NCBI GenBank assembly: GCA_009602735.1
Contig: WELA01006056.1
Span: 155,361 to 213,560 of the forward strand
Length of the DNA stretch: 58,200 nt
Direction of reading: 5' to 3'
Source: Mesotaenium endlicherianum
Lineage: Eukaryota > Streptophyta > Zygnematophyceae > Zygnematales > Mesotaeniaceae
Positions 1-12,603 of the stretch are shown here, piece by piece. The notes under the pieces were generated by a model. The model was given only the letters and a program-made list of their open reading frames with translations, was not told the origin of the DNA and made no database searches. Both the position numbers and the translations under genes were made by a program. The first letter of the stretch is position 1. Each line of letters opens with the position of its first letter.

Positions 1-643
1 CCCCCCTTCCCCCCCTCCCCAACCCTCCTTCCCTCGCTCCTGACAAGCATCAGGCGGATTTCTGTAGGTCTCAACTGCTGCGCTGTTTCAGTCAAGCAGG
101 AGCCGTTTCTGGTGAAAAGATTTGGATGAGACCACTTGTGGTTTCTCCTTTCGCACTCTGGCACGAGAAGGGCCGGATTGCTTTCTCGCGCCATCACCAG
201 GGTCCCTCTCTCTGTGCGGGCAACTTTCTCTGACGACGCAGCCCCCCCTTCGTGTCCAAGGCGGAACAAAGTGCTGCTGCCTGCTTGGCGTAGGGGGTCG
301 GTGTGGCGCCCACACGGGCACTCCATCTGGCGTGAACTCCATCGCAGCAGATTCGTGTGCACAACTCTGCTGGCCCTTACTAAGGTCCAGAATTCTGGAA
401 GCCTCTGGCATCTGCGAAAATCTCGCTGCAAAGTGGGCAGTCGTTCTAGCCTGGGAAGGAAAGATACAGTCTGGGCTTGCAGGGGAGCAGCAGCAGGTGC
501 GCGGGAGCTGCGTGCGCTTGCTTGCTCTCAGTAGGGGGCCTGCTATGTCTCTTGTGTGTCCAGGAGGGAGGGATGTACAAGAAAAAAGGGAAAGGGGGAG
601 GATCTTTCTGCTGCAGGTTGAGTCCCTCCGCCAGCCCACAACA

Positions 644-664
644 GGCAGGCAGGCAGGCAGGCTG
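644..664. repeat. (CAGG)n microsatellite
   Basis: Short run of CAGG units inside the presumed intron of the MFS gene. No coding role is seen. Confidence 0.7.
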
Positions 665-890
665 AGTTAGAGGGACTCCAAGTAGCCTGCCGCTGCACTG
701 CGGGCGTGGATGCGGCTGTGTGTCTTAGTAGGAGAAAAACCACTAGCAGCAGGCCTTCAGACGTCTCTTTTGTTCTCAAATCGAGTAGCCCTCCACTTGG
801 CTGCCCCAAGAGGGGGAGGGGGAACGTTGAGTGATAGGCTGCTCCCTGTGGCTAACTTGTGCGGTCGCGTGCGATGCTTGCCACCTGCAG

Positions 891-3006
891 CTCTTCCCGC
901 TGTGGTCGCTGAGTGACTGGAAGGTGGGCGGGCTCAACTTCGGCACCAACAACGTGGGGCTGGCGCAAGCTGCCTCGGGCGTGGCCATGGTGAGTGCTCG
1001 CTCCCTAGCTCCGAGGCTGCCACGTGTCCCGTCAGGCCCCCTGCCTCTCCCGACCTGCCTCTGCTGCAGGCCTTTCTGGTTGGTGCATCAGCTCAAATCG
1101 CGACACCCAACCCCATCCCTCCTCCCACTCTTTCTCCTGCTCGTGCTCGCGCCCACTCTACCATGCCTGCCAAGCAGCACCGTGCAACAGGCGTAGCCAC
1201 TGCCCCGCTTGCGCGCGTGTGTTGACTTGACTAGTGCCACATCCCCACCCCCACCCCACCCCACTCACCCCATCCTTACCCGTGAAGCTTGTGCCCTGTG
1301 CTCACCTTCCTGCCCAGGCCTTTTTTTATTTGGGAAAGTCTCTGGGGTGATGAATATGGGAGAAAATGTAACAAACACACACGCGCGCGCGCGCACACAC
1401 ACACACGCACACACACAGAGGCAACACATACAGCCCGGTGTGCCTTTAAAGGAGGACCCCCTTGAGCCTGCTTGCCTGTGGTGGCCTTGGGGCTCGTCGC
1501 TCCCCTCACATAGCACGCGCTCCCTGAACTTCATTGTCCGACCCACTGGGCTCCGTCCTACTGCGGTCTTCCTCCTCCCGCGCCTCTGTGGCAGCCGCAA
1601 CGGGACTGTGCTATGCAAGTGATAACCATGCTGACGCCGACACCTGTTCACACTGGCACCAAGACTACACAGTCCCCATACAGCACATGCGGGCGTGGTT
1701 CCCCGCGGTCACGTTGCTGACGTGGCTCCTCGCACTCACATATTTGCAACGTGGCTCCTCGCTCTCACACTGCTGACGTGCCTCCTTGCGCTGTCCGTCC
1801 GTCTGTCTCGCTGGCTGGCTGGCTGGCTGGCTGCGAGGGAGGAAGCAGATCCCCATCACACTGTGGCTGTACCCGCAGCTGGTGGAGTCGCTGGGCCCGC
1901 TGGCGGCTTTGCGCATGTCGCTGTGCACGGGCATCCTGCAGGGCGCCATCCCGCTCATCCGCCTGCTGGGGCCCAACCCCGTGCTCCTCCAGGTCGCCAG
2001 CTGCGTCATCTTTGCCATCCGCAGGTGCGCCGCCCGCCGCCCGTCTCCGTCCGCACCCTCCCTCCCTCGCTTCATTTGTCCCTTACCCCCCCGGGAGACT
2101 CCTCCTCCTCCTCCTGTGCCTTGCGCAGAGGCAAGTGTGTGTGTGGGTGGGTGGGTTGGTGTTTGCATAAGGCTGCTTGCAATGCCGCATCGACGTGCAA
2201 TGTTATTGTGGTTTTTCTTTCCAAGACTCGTCCAGCAGTAGCATATGTCAGAAGTGTCAGTTGCCACTGTCAGGTCCCGAAGGAGCTGAGCATAGTCTCA
2301 ACGCATTCAAGTGTCATGTCACACATTAATTGGGTCCACCTGGAAGCCTATCTCTGCCGCCAGGTGTTAGCCATGCAGATGCTATACCGGCCTGTCAAGA
2401 CAGCGCGAGGTCTAGGAGAAGAAAACAGCATTGGGCGCAGGTCCAATCTTCTGATGGTCTTCACAACAACAGGCTTTTTGAACTTGAACTGATAGCATTC
2501 TGCCCCCCTTGGTCTTTATTTTGTGGCATAGGTTTTCCTACCTTTCTTCTGGCCTCTTTCTTTCTTTCTTTCTTTTTTCTGGGTGCTTTTGGTTCTTCAT
2601 TTTTGGTCCTCTTTCCCTTTTAATTTTCTTTTTCTGTCAATTTTATTATTTTTGGCCCCTTTTTTAATATATGCATATCTGGTGGTGGCCCCGTGGTGCC
2701 GGCGGCAGCTTCAACGAAAGCGCGATTCTGGCGCTCTTTATCCTGTGCTCCAACAGCGTCAAGTACCCGCAGTACATGGGCGCCGTCAACGGCTTCGTCT
2801 GGACCACAGGATCGACATTCCGCGCGATCGCGCCCTTCACCGTGGGCAGCATCTTCGCGTGGAGTGCCAGCAGGCACGGCACCTTCCCGCTCGACTTCCA
2901 CTTTGCGTGGCTGCTCCTGGGAGCGCTGCACATAGTGGCGCTCCTCCTCTCCCTCCTCCTGCCGCCTTCCATCAACGAGCGCAAGTTTGAGGGCGCCCTT
3001 CACTAG
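891..3006 (+). CDS. MFS transporter, C-terminal half (ZIFL-like), partial
   Basis: These are the last three exons of a major facilitator superfamily membrane transporter: 891-989, 1849-2024 and 2709-3006 (stop TAG). All junctions are AG/GT and the phases agree (0, then 2), giving 190 codons. The product begins with LFPLWSLSDWKVGGLNFG, then has alternating hydrophobic segments, the stretch YMGAVNGFVWTTGSTFRAIAP and a last helix LLLGALHIVALLLSLLLPP. The order of an FPLW start, a GGL-F-T--VG loop, a LYP-lined helix and an NG--T-GS-FRA-AP helix resembles the C-terminal six helices of plant ZIF-like (zinc-induced facilitator-like) transporters, which move metal-chelator complexes, protons or potassium at the tonoplast or plasma membrane. 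MFS membership is well supported; the ZIFL assignment is inference. The first half of the gene lies left of the window, so bases 1-890 are probably intron. Coding exons are clearly more GC-rich than the introns. Confidence 0.8.
1376..1420. repeat. (CA)n/(CG)n microsatellite
   Basis: Alternating purine-pyrimidine tract in the first visible intron of the MFS gene. It creates spurious His/Thr and Cys/Val reading frames on both strands. Confidence 0.9.
1811..1834. repeat. (GGCT)n microsatellite just upstream of an acceptor
   Basis: GGCT repeats end about 15 bases before the AG of the exon that starts at 1849 in the MFS gene. Length variation here could affect the branch-point region. Confidence 0.7.
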
Positions 3007-4621
3007 TGTGGCCGTGGGGCTTAGGCGTAGCGTAGGGCTTTGGTCGTTTGGTGCCACTTCTGTTACTTTGTAGGCTACTCTCTCTTATGGAGCAATTTTC
3101 ATTGCTAAGTCCTGCTGCTGACTGCAACTCCCTGCTTTTGGTATGCTTGTCTCGTGTCCCACATTGTTCCTGAGGTTGTCGACCTCGCTTTATAGAGCAA
3201 TTTTGACATCTGCTTCCATCATGGTCAGTTCTGTCATCAAAGAAGTCCATTTTCAGCAGTCATGAAAGAAGATTGACACTCTGTGACTTATCATAGTATA
3301 GCGCATGCTGTCGCAGCACCTGAGCCATTTGCAGACTAGTTATTACTGTCCTCCAAAACCGCAATTTAATATTTAATACCCACAACCTAGCTGGACTCCC
3401 GCATTCCTGAAGTAACCTATGCCACTATTCTCGTCAACTCCAAGTCCTATCTACTTCAACAATCATGTCTTCTTCTAGGGAGTGCATCTCCTGCCTTTGC
3501 AGTAATCGTGTTCAAGTGAAACCGTAAAATGCCAGTTGCACGTTGCCCAACGTCTGAGAGACTGCATGCAGGTTCATGCGTGAAAGGGTAGCAAATGTGT
3601 GAGCAAAAAAGTTCGTAAGACTATCAATGCCGATTGCATGCATAGATAGAACTAGGCAAGTGCCACAGCCTAATATTCCCCAGCTTGCATCCCTGGTAGT
3701 AAAGATTATTGCACTCACTTTTTAAAAAGACTCACATGTGAGATGCAGCGGTAGGTTGCACAGATCTTATGCACAAGGTGGATAGCAATGCTCAGACCAA
3801 AGCCATCTGTTTCCGTGCGTTGCTTAATTACATAAACACCTGCCACAGGTGAGCCTGAGCCTGAATACATTCAACAATATAATAGTATCTCGACTTTTTT
3901 TACGACTTTCATGAAATCCACTTTCTTTGCAATCGGTCGATTCAAGGATCTTATTCTGCCGCACATATACTCCTTGCCATGAATGCTAAACGAGCACGTG
4001 AAAACGTACGAGTCCTTATTACAAATCGGAGCCTAGACTCGCACTTGCCCGTGTAACGCGCGTTACAACGACGTCTCCCCTCTGTTCTAGCTGTTGATTA
4101 AATGCTCCTGACCAGCGTATGAAGATCTGCCGTTCTAGTAGGTGGCACACATTCTGTGCACATATACAAAATGACTTGGCAGCTCAAGCTATCGACAGCG
4201 CAATCCAGCGAGGCGGTGCGAGGAGAGGCACACCCAGAAAGCGACTAAGCACAACCGCTACTGCTACCCTCCTCACCGGCACCACCGCCAATCTGCCATC
4301 TCAGAAGCAGGCCCCCCCTAACACCTGAATGAGGACCAAGTGAGACTGCACTCTGACGTTCCCCGATCTGCAGGGAGAACGGCTGCAAGGAAACGCTAAG
4401 CGAGGTGCAGAGGAAAGGCAGCTCATGAACGGACTGCTTTCACGTCACACAAAGCCCACCACACAAAAGCTCCCTACTCTGCGCAGCGGCGACAACTGAC
4501 GAGAGACAGCAGCTGGGGCGCCAGAACAAGTTTGCATGCCGCCGCAGCCGCCGCAGTTGCCGCTGGCTGCTGGCGCTGCCGGCTCCCTTACCCCTCTTCC
4601 CCCTCCGCCTCCTGCTGCTGC
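3007..4621. other. Intergenic, convergent 3' ends
   Basis: The 3' flank of the MFS gene (+) meets the 3' flank of VPS29 (-). No convincing exon, RNA gene or repeat was found; the open frames here are short with unremarkable composition. Confidence 0.6.
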
Positions 4622-7115
4622 TCACTGCGAGGGCGAGGCCTTCTTGAAGTCGATCTTGTCCACCTTCACCTCGCCGCCCACGAGCTCGTACACGTACACC
4701 ACCACGCGCAGGCCGTCGATGTCCATGAGTACGAAGCTGGGGTTGACGCCGCTGCCGCCGCTCATGCAACTGTAGGCGCCCGTGGCGGAGCCCGGGTTGA
4801 TGAGCAGGCGGCCCTGGTGCTTGTACGCCTTGAACTGGTGCGTGTGCCCCGTCAGCAGGATGTCGACGTCCAGCTGGCGCTGCAGCATTGCCAGCGACTC
4901 CAGGTCGCCCCACGGCACCACCTGGCGGCAAACGGGCGGGCGATCGCAGCAGGAGGAGCAGGCACGCACGGCCCACCATCACACTGCGTGAGGACTCCTA
5001 GAAGGGCAGGTGGGCGCGCAGGGGCGCATGCGTAGGCACGCGCAAGGACGCACGCAGGTTGAGGAGACAACATCATGCACGTGCGCAGTGCGTTCCAGGT
5101 GGAGCCTGAGCCTTCTCCGGACGTGTCAGGGGAGAACAGCGAAGAGATTGCAAAGGGGGAAAAAATCAGCAGTCATCCAATTGACTGGCTAGCTATTGTA
5201 CACACGCATACCGGATGCATGCACCTACCCTCTGCAGCAGCAGGTGCATCTGCACCCCTACAACTTGAGCTGCAGGCGGATCAAGCCAGGATGTATCAAA
5301 TAGAACGTTCCAGCCCCTTCTTTCCCCGGACTTGGCAGAAGTCTCTCCTATGCCAAAAGAGGGGGGAGAAGAGAGGGTGAAGAACAGGGGACGTCAACAA
5401 GAAAACTGAAGCAATCTGGGGAAAGCCAACTGGGTAGTGCCCTTCTGGGTAGAGCACAAGTGGTCAACGACTTCCGCACCCACACCAAGCCACTTTGGCT
5501 CTGGCATGGAGGAGATGACTGCTTGGACTGCACCCCCCCTCGATCTCTCCCTCCCGCGATTTTAAGACAAGCCCAAGACCTACAGTTCTGAAACTCAAGT
5601 GGCTGCATGCAAAAGTCATCGTCTCCCTCCCTCTCCATCACCTGTCCACGTCACCAGCGACCAACTGGCAGCTCTCTCAGCATCGACGACCGCCCCAGTT
5701 GTCACTAAATCAGAGAGGCGACGGCTGCTCCTCTACGAGCTCACGCCACCCAGTCTCCGAATACCTCCACCAGACAAGCAGGGCCTCCTTCGAGGAGCCA
5801 ACGAGACCTTCCACCTCACCAGCCCCTCCCTCGCTCTCTCTTGTGCAGGAGCATCAAAAAGCAGCGAGGTGGGACGATTGCGAGAGATCAGCGAGGCCAC
5901 GAGCTGCACAACTCAAACCGCAAGTTTACTCCACACAAGACCCACGAGTAGCTGCCTCTCCTTGCTGCCAGGAGAGGAAGTTTGGAGCTGTCTCCAACAG
6001 CATGGAGGCGTATGGCGTGTGGGTGGCATGAGCTGTTTGGCAGAAGAGGGAGGTAAAGTCCTTTTTGAGGGCGGAGACTTGAGGGGAAGAGTGCGGCAGG
6101 GGAGGGGAATGCTGAGATGCTCACAAACCTGATGTCCGTGACAGATGCCGATCTTGAGAGCGCCGATGGTCACCACTTTTGTCTCCGGGTATCTGCTGTC
6201 CTCGTCGTACTCGCCTTTGGTGACGTGGACGTCGCCACATAAGCTTTTTAGGTACTCGTGCATCTCCTGCTCATACGACAGAGTGCACACACACGCAGAG
6301 AGAGGGAGGAAGAAGGGGGGGGGAGATGAGTCAAAGAGAGGGGGCGTTGGGGGGGGGGGGATTTGTCACAATTCTCTCGTGAAGCACAGCACGCGGCGTA
6401 GTCTCTCCCTAGAGGCCCAGCAGGTATGAAATGGCCAAGGTTGTAAGAGATTGCACCAAGGTAAGACATAGGCAGTGAGAGCCAGGCCAGCCATGGCCAG
6501 CCACCAATTAGGCCATGAGACGGTCTCCACAACACAAGATGGAAACAGAAAATTTGTTTTCTATTGACGTTAAGCAAGCATGTTATGGCGTTGTTGCAGG
6601 TGCTGGTCTGATCCAAATATCCAACATGATATAAGGCGCGAGAACAGACACATCAGATAGTAGTGCATGTATCCCCTCCGCAAACCCTAGCCTATTATGC
6701 TGTAAAATAAACTAATGCTGGTGGTCTGGGACAACTGGTCAAGCATTCCAAATGCTAAGTTGTTTCACAAATATGGTTATTCAAGTGGTTCACAACAACT
6801 GAAAACAATACAAATATTCAAATGATTGAAGGCAAGAACTAAAACCAGCAATGGGGTTAAATAAGTAGAATACAGTTCATACAAGTGATAACATCCATCA
6901 AAATGATATGCTATGGACTCTGTTGAAAACTCATGTATTTTATGCACTCTCACAGACTGGACAATTACGTCAAGGGCACTAACCTTGATATTCAAATTGC
7001 CCGGGCTCAGAATGTGCTGTATCTTGCCAGGAACTAGCATGGTTTTGAACTTCGGAGGAAGATCAATGGCTCTATGTGGAACGTGAAGGTCCCCCAATGC
7101 CAAAACAAGCACCAT
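4622..7115 (-). CDS. VPS29: VPS29, retromer cargo-selective subunit
   Basis: Complete gene in three exons, read from the minus strand: 7115-6984 (44 codons), 6266-6129 (46 codons) and 4921-4622 (99 codons plus stop). All junctions are GT-AG in phase 0, so the protein is 189 residues, the usual plant VPS29 length. VPS29 has a metallophosphoesterase-like fold but acts as a scaffold. It binds VPS35 in the VPS26-VPS29-VPS35 complex that recycles receptors from endosomes and pre-vacuolar compartments to the trans-Golgi. Visible fold motifs are GDLHVPHR near residue 8, PGNLN near 38, GEYDED near 62, CHGHQ near 86 and GHTH near 112, ending in [14 protein letters not shown]. The start [15 protein letters not shown] is the family's standard N-terminus. 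The family's usual CTGNLC stretch reads SPGNLN here. The identification is very secure. Confidence 0.97.
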
Positions 7116-10100
7116 CCTTGCTCACTGTTTTGACGGTGGCAAATATAATGCTATATGATCTGATTTCCAAGCCCAAGTGCAGTTGTAAGCTTCACACAAC
7201 CATGTAACCGTCCTTTAGACGATGTTTTTCCCCAATATGAATGTAGTCGAAACATGTGATAGTGGCTGCCTCATAGCTTTGAAAACATGAATGGGTCCTC
7301 TTTATGTCATAATAGACTGCAAAAAGTCGCCTGTTCGTTGCAACTCTATCACTGCCACGATACCAATATTTTTATATAGTTAACATGCATCCATTTGTTG
7401 CACACTCAATGCACTACGCGTGAAGAGAAATAGAAGTCTACAGGTAAGAGAAGAATCGTGAGCATAGGAAGGTGTTACAGTTATCATGTATTTTCCATCA
7501 CAAAGATATTAACTGTATGCTTTCGAGCGCCCCGGGTACAGTCGACACTTTCCTCACCATGCACTACATTTCAGAGTTTGACGAAGACTTCCGTAAATGT
7601 GATGGCCAGATGTGCCTGCTGACGCAATGTTAATTACCTCACAGCGAAAACGAGCCAGATGCTGCTTGTGAACCTCTTCTGGAGAAGAATGAGGTGAGCT
7701 TTTGCTGCTATCGGCTACCTCTACTGCTTTCAAACTGCTCTCTGGAGCATTAGATTTTCTCGTTCAGGGATTGCCGTCAAGTTGCACTCCGCTGCCATAA
7801 ATCATGCCGTCCTCCGAGGACCTCTTAAAAAAAACGTGAGTAAGTTACTGTCACGTCCTCTGAACATCCTCGTATAAAAGTTTTTTTGGAGAGGGGGGGG
7901 GGGGGAGGGTAAAGCTTCATCTGATATCGGGTCAAGATGTAGAATTCATACGACTTGAGGGAGGTTCTGTTATACAGACAACATGTGAAGTGATTGCATT
8001 CTTTCAGTAATAGTTTCTGTTATTAATCAGAATTACAAGGTCCTGCATCTTCTGTGTAATGTGCATGATTTATGATTGACTAATATCCACTTACAGCATA
8101 CAAACTTTTGGCCTTATTAAATTTGACGCACCCACGCAGTAGACAGAACCTCGATAGTCACATAGCTATGCTGATAAGTCCATGTTGAATAACCTGAAAG
8201 CCTTTCCCTCTTACTCTTCCCAAAGAATCACAGGCCAGGCTGCATTATGTTGCGAGATGATGTGCTGCCTGACCTCTTTAAAATTGTATTGACTATATGT
8301 TGCCCCATAACAATGAATTGACAGTGGGTGTCCTCTTTTGATTCACATAGCTTGCCCAGGTTGACTGCAAATTTTAAGATGGCAGCAGGCCACCATTTCT
8401 CATCGTGGCCTGCACTTTTCTGTGACTGCTTCACGCTGTGCTTTGCAGTATTCTCCATCATCAGAATGGAGAGAGGGGAAGGGGAAAGGGAAAAGTTTGC
8501 GAGGTAAAGGTACCACAGAGAAACTGCATCATGACTGTCTTTCATCTTAATTGCTCTGTTACTGTTCAGTTTCTCACGTGCACCCCTTTTAGATTTTTTG
8601 TCCTAGTCAGTTCCTGGGGGTAAGGTTTGGGATTGCCTTGTGAGTCCATCTCCGCGTTGATCCTAGGGCTCTTCTTGTCATTCAGAATTTGGGTCAGCCT
8701 CACATTGTACATCTATATCATGTTCTCGAGCGACTCCTCGAAGCTCCCCTCCAGAAATGACTTTTGTGCATTATTGTGCATTACTCTGTGGTGATCAAAC
8801 AGTGAATCAAACGTTCTAACTCAATCTTGTGGAGTCTAGAGACGTTCTTTTTACTCGTTAGGTGAGACATCTACTTATTCGTCAAGAACATCTCTAGACT
8901 CCACAAGAGTATCCTTAGGAGGGGAACTTCGAGGAGTTCTTCGTGAACGAGATGTAGAATTACAATGTGAGGCTTGTCCACTTTATCAATGACAAGAAAA
9001 GCCCCTATACAAAGGAACCACCTCAACTGAGATGGAACTTATATGTCCCCAGAATGTGAAGTGCTCGTTTGGTGGTGACGAAGGACTACATGGTTCAGGG
9101 GCACCATCAAGGAGAGCAAAGTCCATGCTCTTTCTTTTGCCCGTGTTGAAGTTATCATTGTGGCAGTTTTCACCTTGCATCTTATTGCTAGCTATGTGGC
9201 CAGGTACCCATGTAGCAAGAATAGAATGCTCTGAAGTGAGGGGCACCAGGTACAAGCTGAGGGCAACAATTTCGACGCGATGGTGAGAATCAGCTGTAGC
9301 ATAGTGACATGTCTGACAGTATGCGTATCATACTTTTTACTGAAAGAGTATCACAAAACGATGTGTGATGTCTCAAAGATAGGGCTCATGCGGAGACATT
9401 AACTGGATTTCATCGACTGCATAGGGTCACACAAGTGTCACAGGGGCCTGGAGCATGCACTAAACTACTCTATCAAGGAAGAATCAGTAAAATCAGCTCC
9501 TGTTCTTGCTTTAACTAGAAGTTGTTGCTGCAGAAGTGCACGCTTGCATAGATTGACGACATGTTGCAATTGTGTTCATATTAGTCGAAGCATGTTCTCT
9601 TTGGAATTTCACGAAAGTTGCTCGTAGGTGCTTACTCTTCCCTGTGATTGTTTCACCACGGAAATTAATCACCGAGTACACTGCTTCTATAATCAACGGT
9701 ATACTTGCTCCATCGTTTTAACTCTCACACCATGGCATGGATTCCATGTCATTAGTGGGATCACCTTCTGTACACTTGTCGCTTACATGGATAGAGCAGC
9801 TGTTTCAATTCAACAGCCTTGTGGGACATGGTCAAAGGGTACCCATCAGGATGTGTACTGTCTTTTATTCAGAGTATCAGTTTTGCATAGGTGCGAGGGC
9901 GATGAAATTTTCTTATTGAAGATGATTACGTTGCAAAGGAGATCTTGGGAAAAAGTTGTAAGCCATCCCATCAAAGAGTGTTTCACTCGCAAGTGGACTT
10001 CATGTATCAACCACTAACTGCATGACGCAATGCGTTACTCTTTTTATGATTGAGCAATATTCACTGGTCGCCATAAGGAAGTATTGTAAGACAACTTCTT

Positions 10101-10184
10101 ATATGGCGTATGACCAGAACCTTTGCGATGCATATTACATACGTAAATCGCTTTGAGAACAGTCGTACCGATGCTACTATGAAG
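7116..10184. other. Intergenic, VPS29 upstream region
   Basis: No supported exon was found. The region holds the VPS29 upstream side, a G homopolymer near 7893-7906, and the long inverted repeat at 8664-9005 listed separately. The open frames have AT-rich composition and no recognisable domain. Confidence 0.55.
8664..9005. repeat. Long imperfect inverted repeat (foldback)
   Basis: The left arm starts TAGGGCTCTTCTTGTCATT and contains GCCTCACATTGTACATCT, CTCCTCGAAG and CTTGTGGAGTCTAGAGACGTTCTT. The right arm carries their complements in reverse order (AAGAACATCTCTAGACTCCACAAG, CTTCGAGGAG, AGATGTAGAATTACAATGTGAGGC, AATGACAAGAAAAGCCC). The loop is about 8853-8880. The left arm has about 70 bases (roughly 8756-8823) without a partner. 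It could be a foldback/MITE-type element or a hairpin RNA precursor. Neither a clear TSD nor a promoter was found. Confidence 0.8.
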
Positions 10185-12603
10185 CTATGAAATCAACTTC
10201 AGAAGTTCTTGTAGTCCCAAGGCGCCAGTGCCAACAACTTTGAAGAACCACTTCGAGGGTGGCAATTTATTCCCTGTAAAAACATCACATGAAATCCTTA
10301 GCAAGCCGTAAGCAACAATAGACACTGTTCACCATTTTCACGTTTTATAAATTTGGCACTGAATTTTGTTTACGCATGCCAAGCAGTTATTGCTTCGGCA
10401 TGAGTGCCATCGTCCACACAATTTGATCAAAGCACAGAAATAGCCATGATATCAAGGCAATTGTGAACCTTAAAGCAAGGATACAGCCACAGCTTAGGCG
10501 AGGGCAATCAATTGCAGGGGGTGAATGTAATTGTAGATCAATGAAGACCAAATTGGTTCAAAGAATTCCAATGATTAGTTAACATTTCTAAAAACCATTT
10601 GAAACACTCCAGGACTTCACCAGGCTGCACACAATCTGAAAGATACTAACATTACTGACCTTTGCACGGCAACTTTCTGTGTAACCAAAAGCCACCCAAG
10701 CCAATAAACCACACAGGCTGACCTTATCACGCAAAAAGCAAGCAACCGTAAGACCCATACCAGTACTTGGTGACAGAGATTTTTTTAGTGCCGAAAAAAA
10801 GAAAGACATGGATTTGCAATACTTACTTTGAGCAATGATCGCAGCAACAACACCCATGGCAGCGTGAGATACCCATGCAATCCCCATCCATCCCTGCATT
10901 GGAGAAGACAAAAGAACCACACTCAAATGCTCAACACCGTAAATATTTCTAGTAGTATGTGATACCCAAGCCACTATAAGCACCGCTGCATAGGGGAAGA
11001 TGCCTCCACCAGCTTATACAAGCATTGCATGCGATAAGAAACTGCAAAATATACGCGTTTGATAATGTGACAAAACACTGCTGGAAATGCCATATGCGGC
11101 TAAAGCAGCCTGAAGATATATGCAAGTCTTGGCACCGGCCGCGGTTGAGCTGTTCAACATGATCAGGCTCTACAGCTAGCAGCTTCAAACAAGCACCCTA
11201 CTGCAAAAGACACACATCCTTAGCTAAGCAGATCTCCTACTCATTGCAGCACACACTCTGAGTCCTAGGATGATGTCAGCAGAAAAGGTGAAGAGCAGGG
11301 CATGGTGCAGAGCCAATTGCAATACACACAAAGAAGCTAACAGGTAGAAAGACAGACCGCACAAAGCGACTTACCTGCAAAAAGAATAAGACGTTCTGAG
11401 GTAGGACTTCATGAGAGCCCTCGGCAAAGGCAAGGATCGTAACTCCCAGTAAGCCAAGTGCTACAATTGTCTGCGTAGCCGTCAATTCAGTGGCCAAAAG
11501 AGCTCCTCTTTCTGCTAGCTCAACAGCCTTCTCCCTTGCAGTATTAGAGTCTTGTGCACGATCACCCTGTGCCACAGAAATGTCGGGATTTGCGGGGTCG
11601 GGAGAGGGAGCTCCAGATACAGAGGGTTGAGAAATAGGAGGGCGTCGCATTGTATTGAATTCCCGTTTGCCAGTCATGATGTCATCCAAACCTGTGGCAG
11701 CCAAGCATTAGTGGCAGCTGAGCACAACAGAATCAGTCACACAGGGGGAACACATGCAGAATATGAGCTAATAGACCACTGGTTATGCTTCAATGCTACA
11801 TATGTGGCAGATCTCGCCCAGTTGAGCATACAAACAAGGACACGCAATAAATAAAAGATAACGTCGTCACTGAATGGTGTTCTTATGTTCTTCATTAGGA
11901 CTGTTATGGCAACTAAAGCTACATGCAGTTGAAGATGGGCACATGCAACTAGTGGTATTACCTGTCAGGTTTATAAAGCCAGCTCCGCCGTCAGTGTCGA
12001 CAGGAGGCGGTGGACCAAACCCAATCTTTTTGTCCTCCTTATTCACCCTACCTAGAGGCCAAACGACGTGTTCACACAATTGATCCTTGTCAACAGCTTA
12101 CACAGATATACCGAGGTCGCCCTTCTGAAAACATGACTTTATTTTGGAAACAAACTTGGAGGTGAACAATGACTTCACAACTTTAGATTGCCAAGGTGAC
12201 TTGCAAGGCGGCGGATCGATGGATGTATGACTATCAACACGTGTAGCACGCTTCACTTTGCATTTCCTCATAGACTAAGACGTTAACCATGCCCATAACG
12301 ATCGACAAAGAAGAGAGCAAAAGACAAGACAGCCCTTCAATGTAGGAAAAGTTATCTCCCACCTATAATCTGTTGTACCTTCTCAAAGCCATCCCCGCTG
12401 GCACTGCATATCCACCGAGGAGCTTTACAGGCTCGAAAGTTCACTGCATCACGTAGTAAGCAGTTGCTGGTACAGACTCTCAGTTTATCAACCTTATTTT
12501 GATATACAGGCATGCGCTGATTAAGCAGGCACACATGAAGCCATGGGCCTGTGACCTCAAGGGTAAAGGCCATGGGCAAACACGATGAATTGTGGACTTT
12601 CAC
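10185..12603 (-). CDS. Predicted plastid-targeted membrane protein, unknown function
   Basis: I assembled five exons on the minus strand with matching phases: 12603 (or 12573) to 12363, 12051-11962, 11691-11375, 10893-10827 and 10273-10185 (stop TAG). The product is about 257-268 residues depending on which of two in-frame Met codons is used; the second, MAFTLEVTG, looks more like a transit-peptide start. The order is: a Cys/Arg-containing, acid-poor N-terminus; a linker with GFGPPPPVDTDGGAGF; a Pro/Ser-rich acidic stretch; then three hydrophobic segments, TIVALGLLGVTILAFAEG, GIAWVSHAAMGVVAAIIAQ and WFFKVVGTGALGLQELLKLI. I do not recognise the family. Plastid targeting is inferred only from the N-terminus. 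The last exon was too short to appear as a separate open frame and was found by its acceptor and matching phase. Confidence 0.65.
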
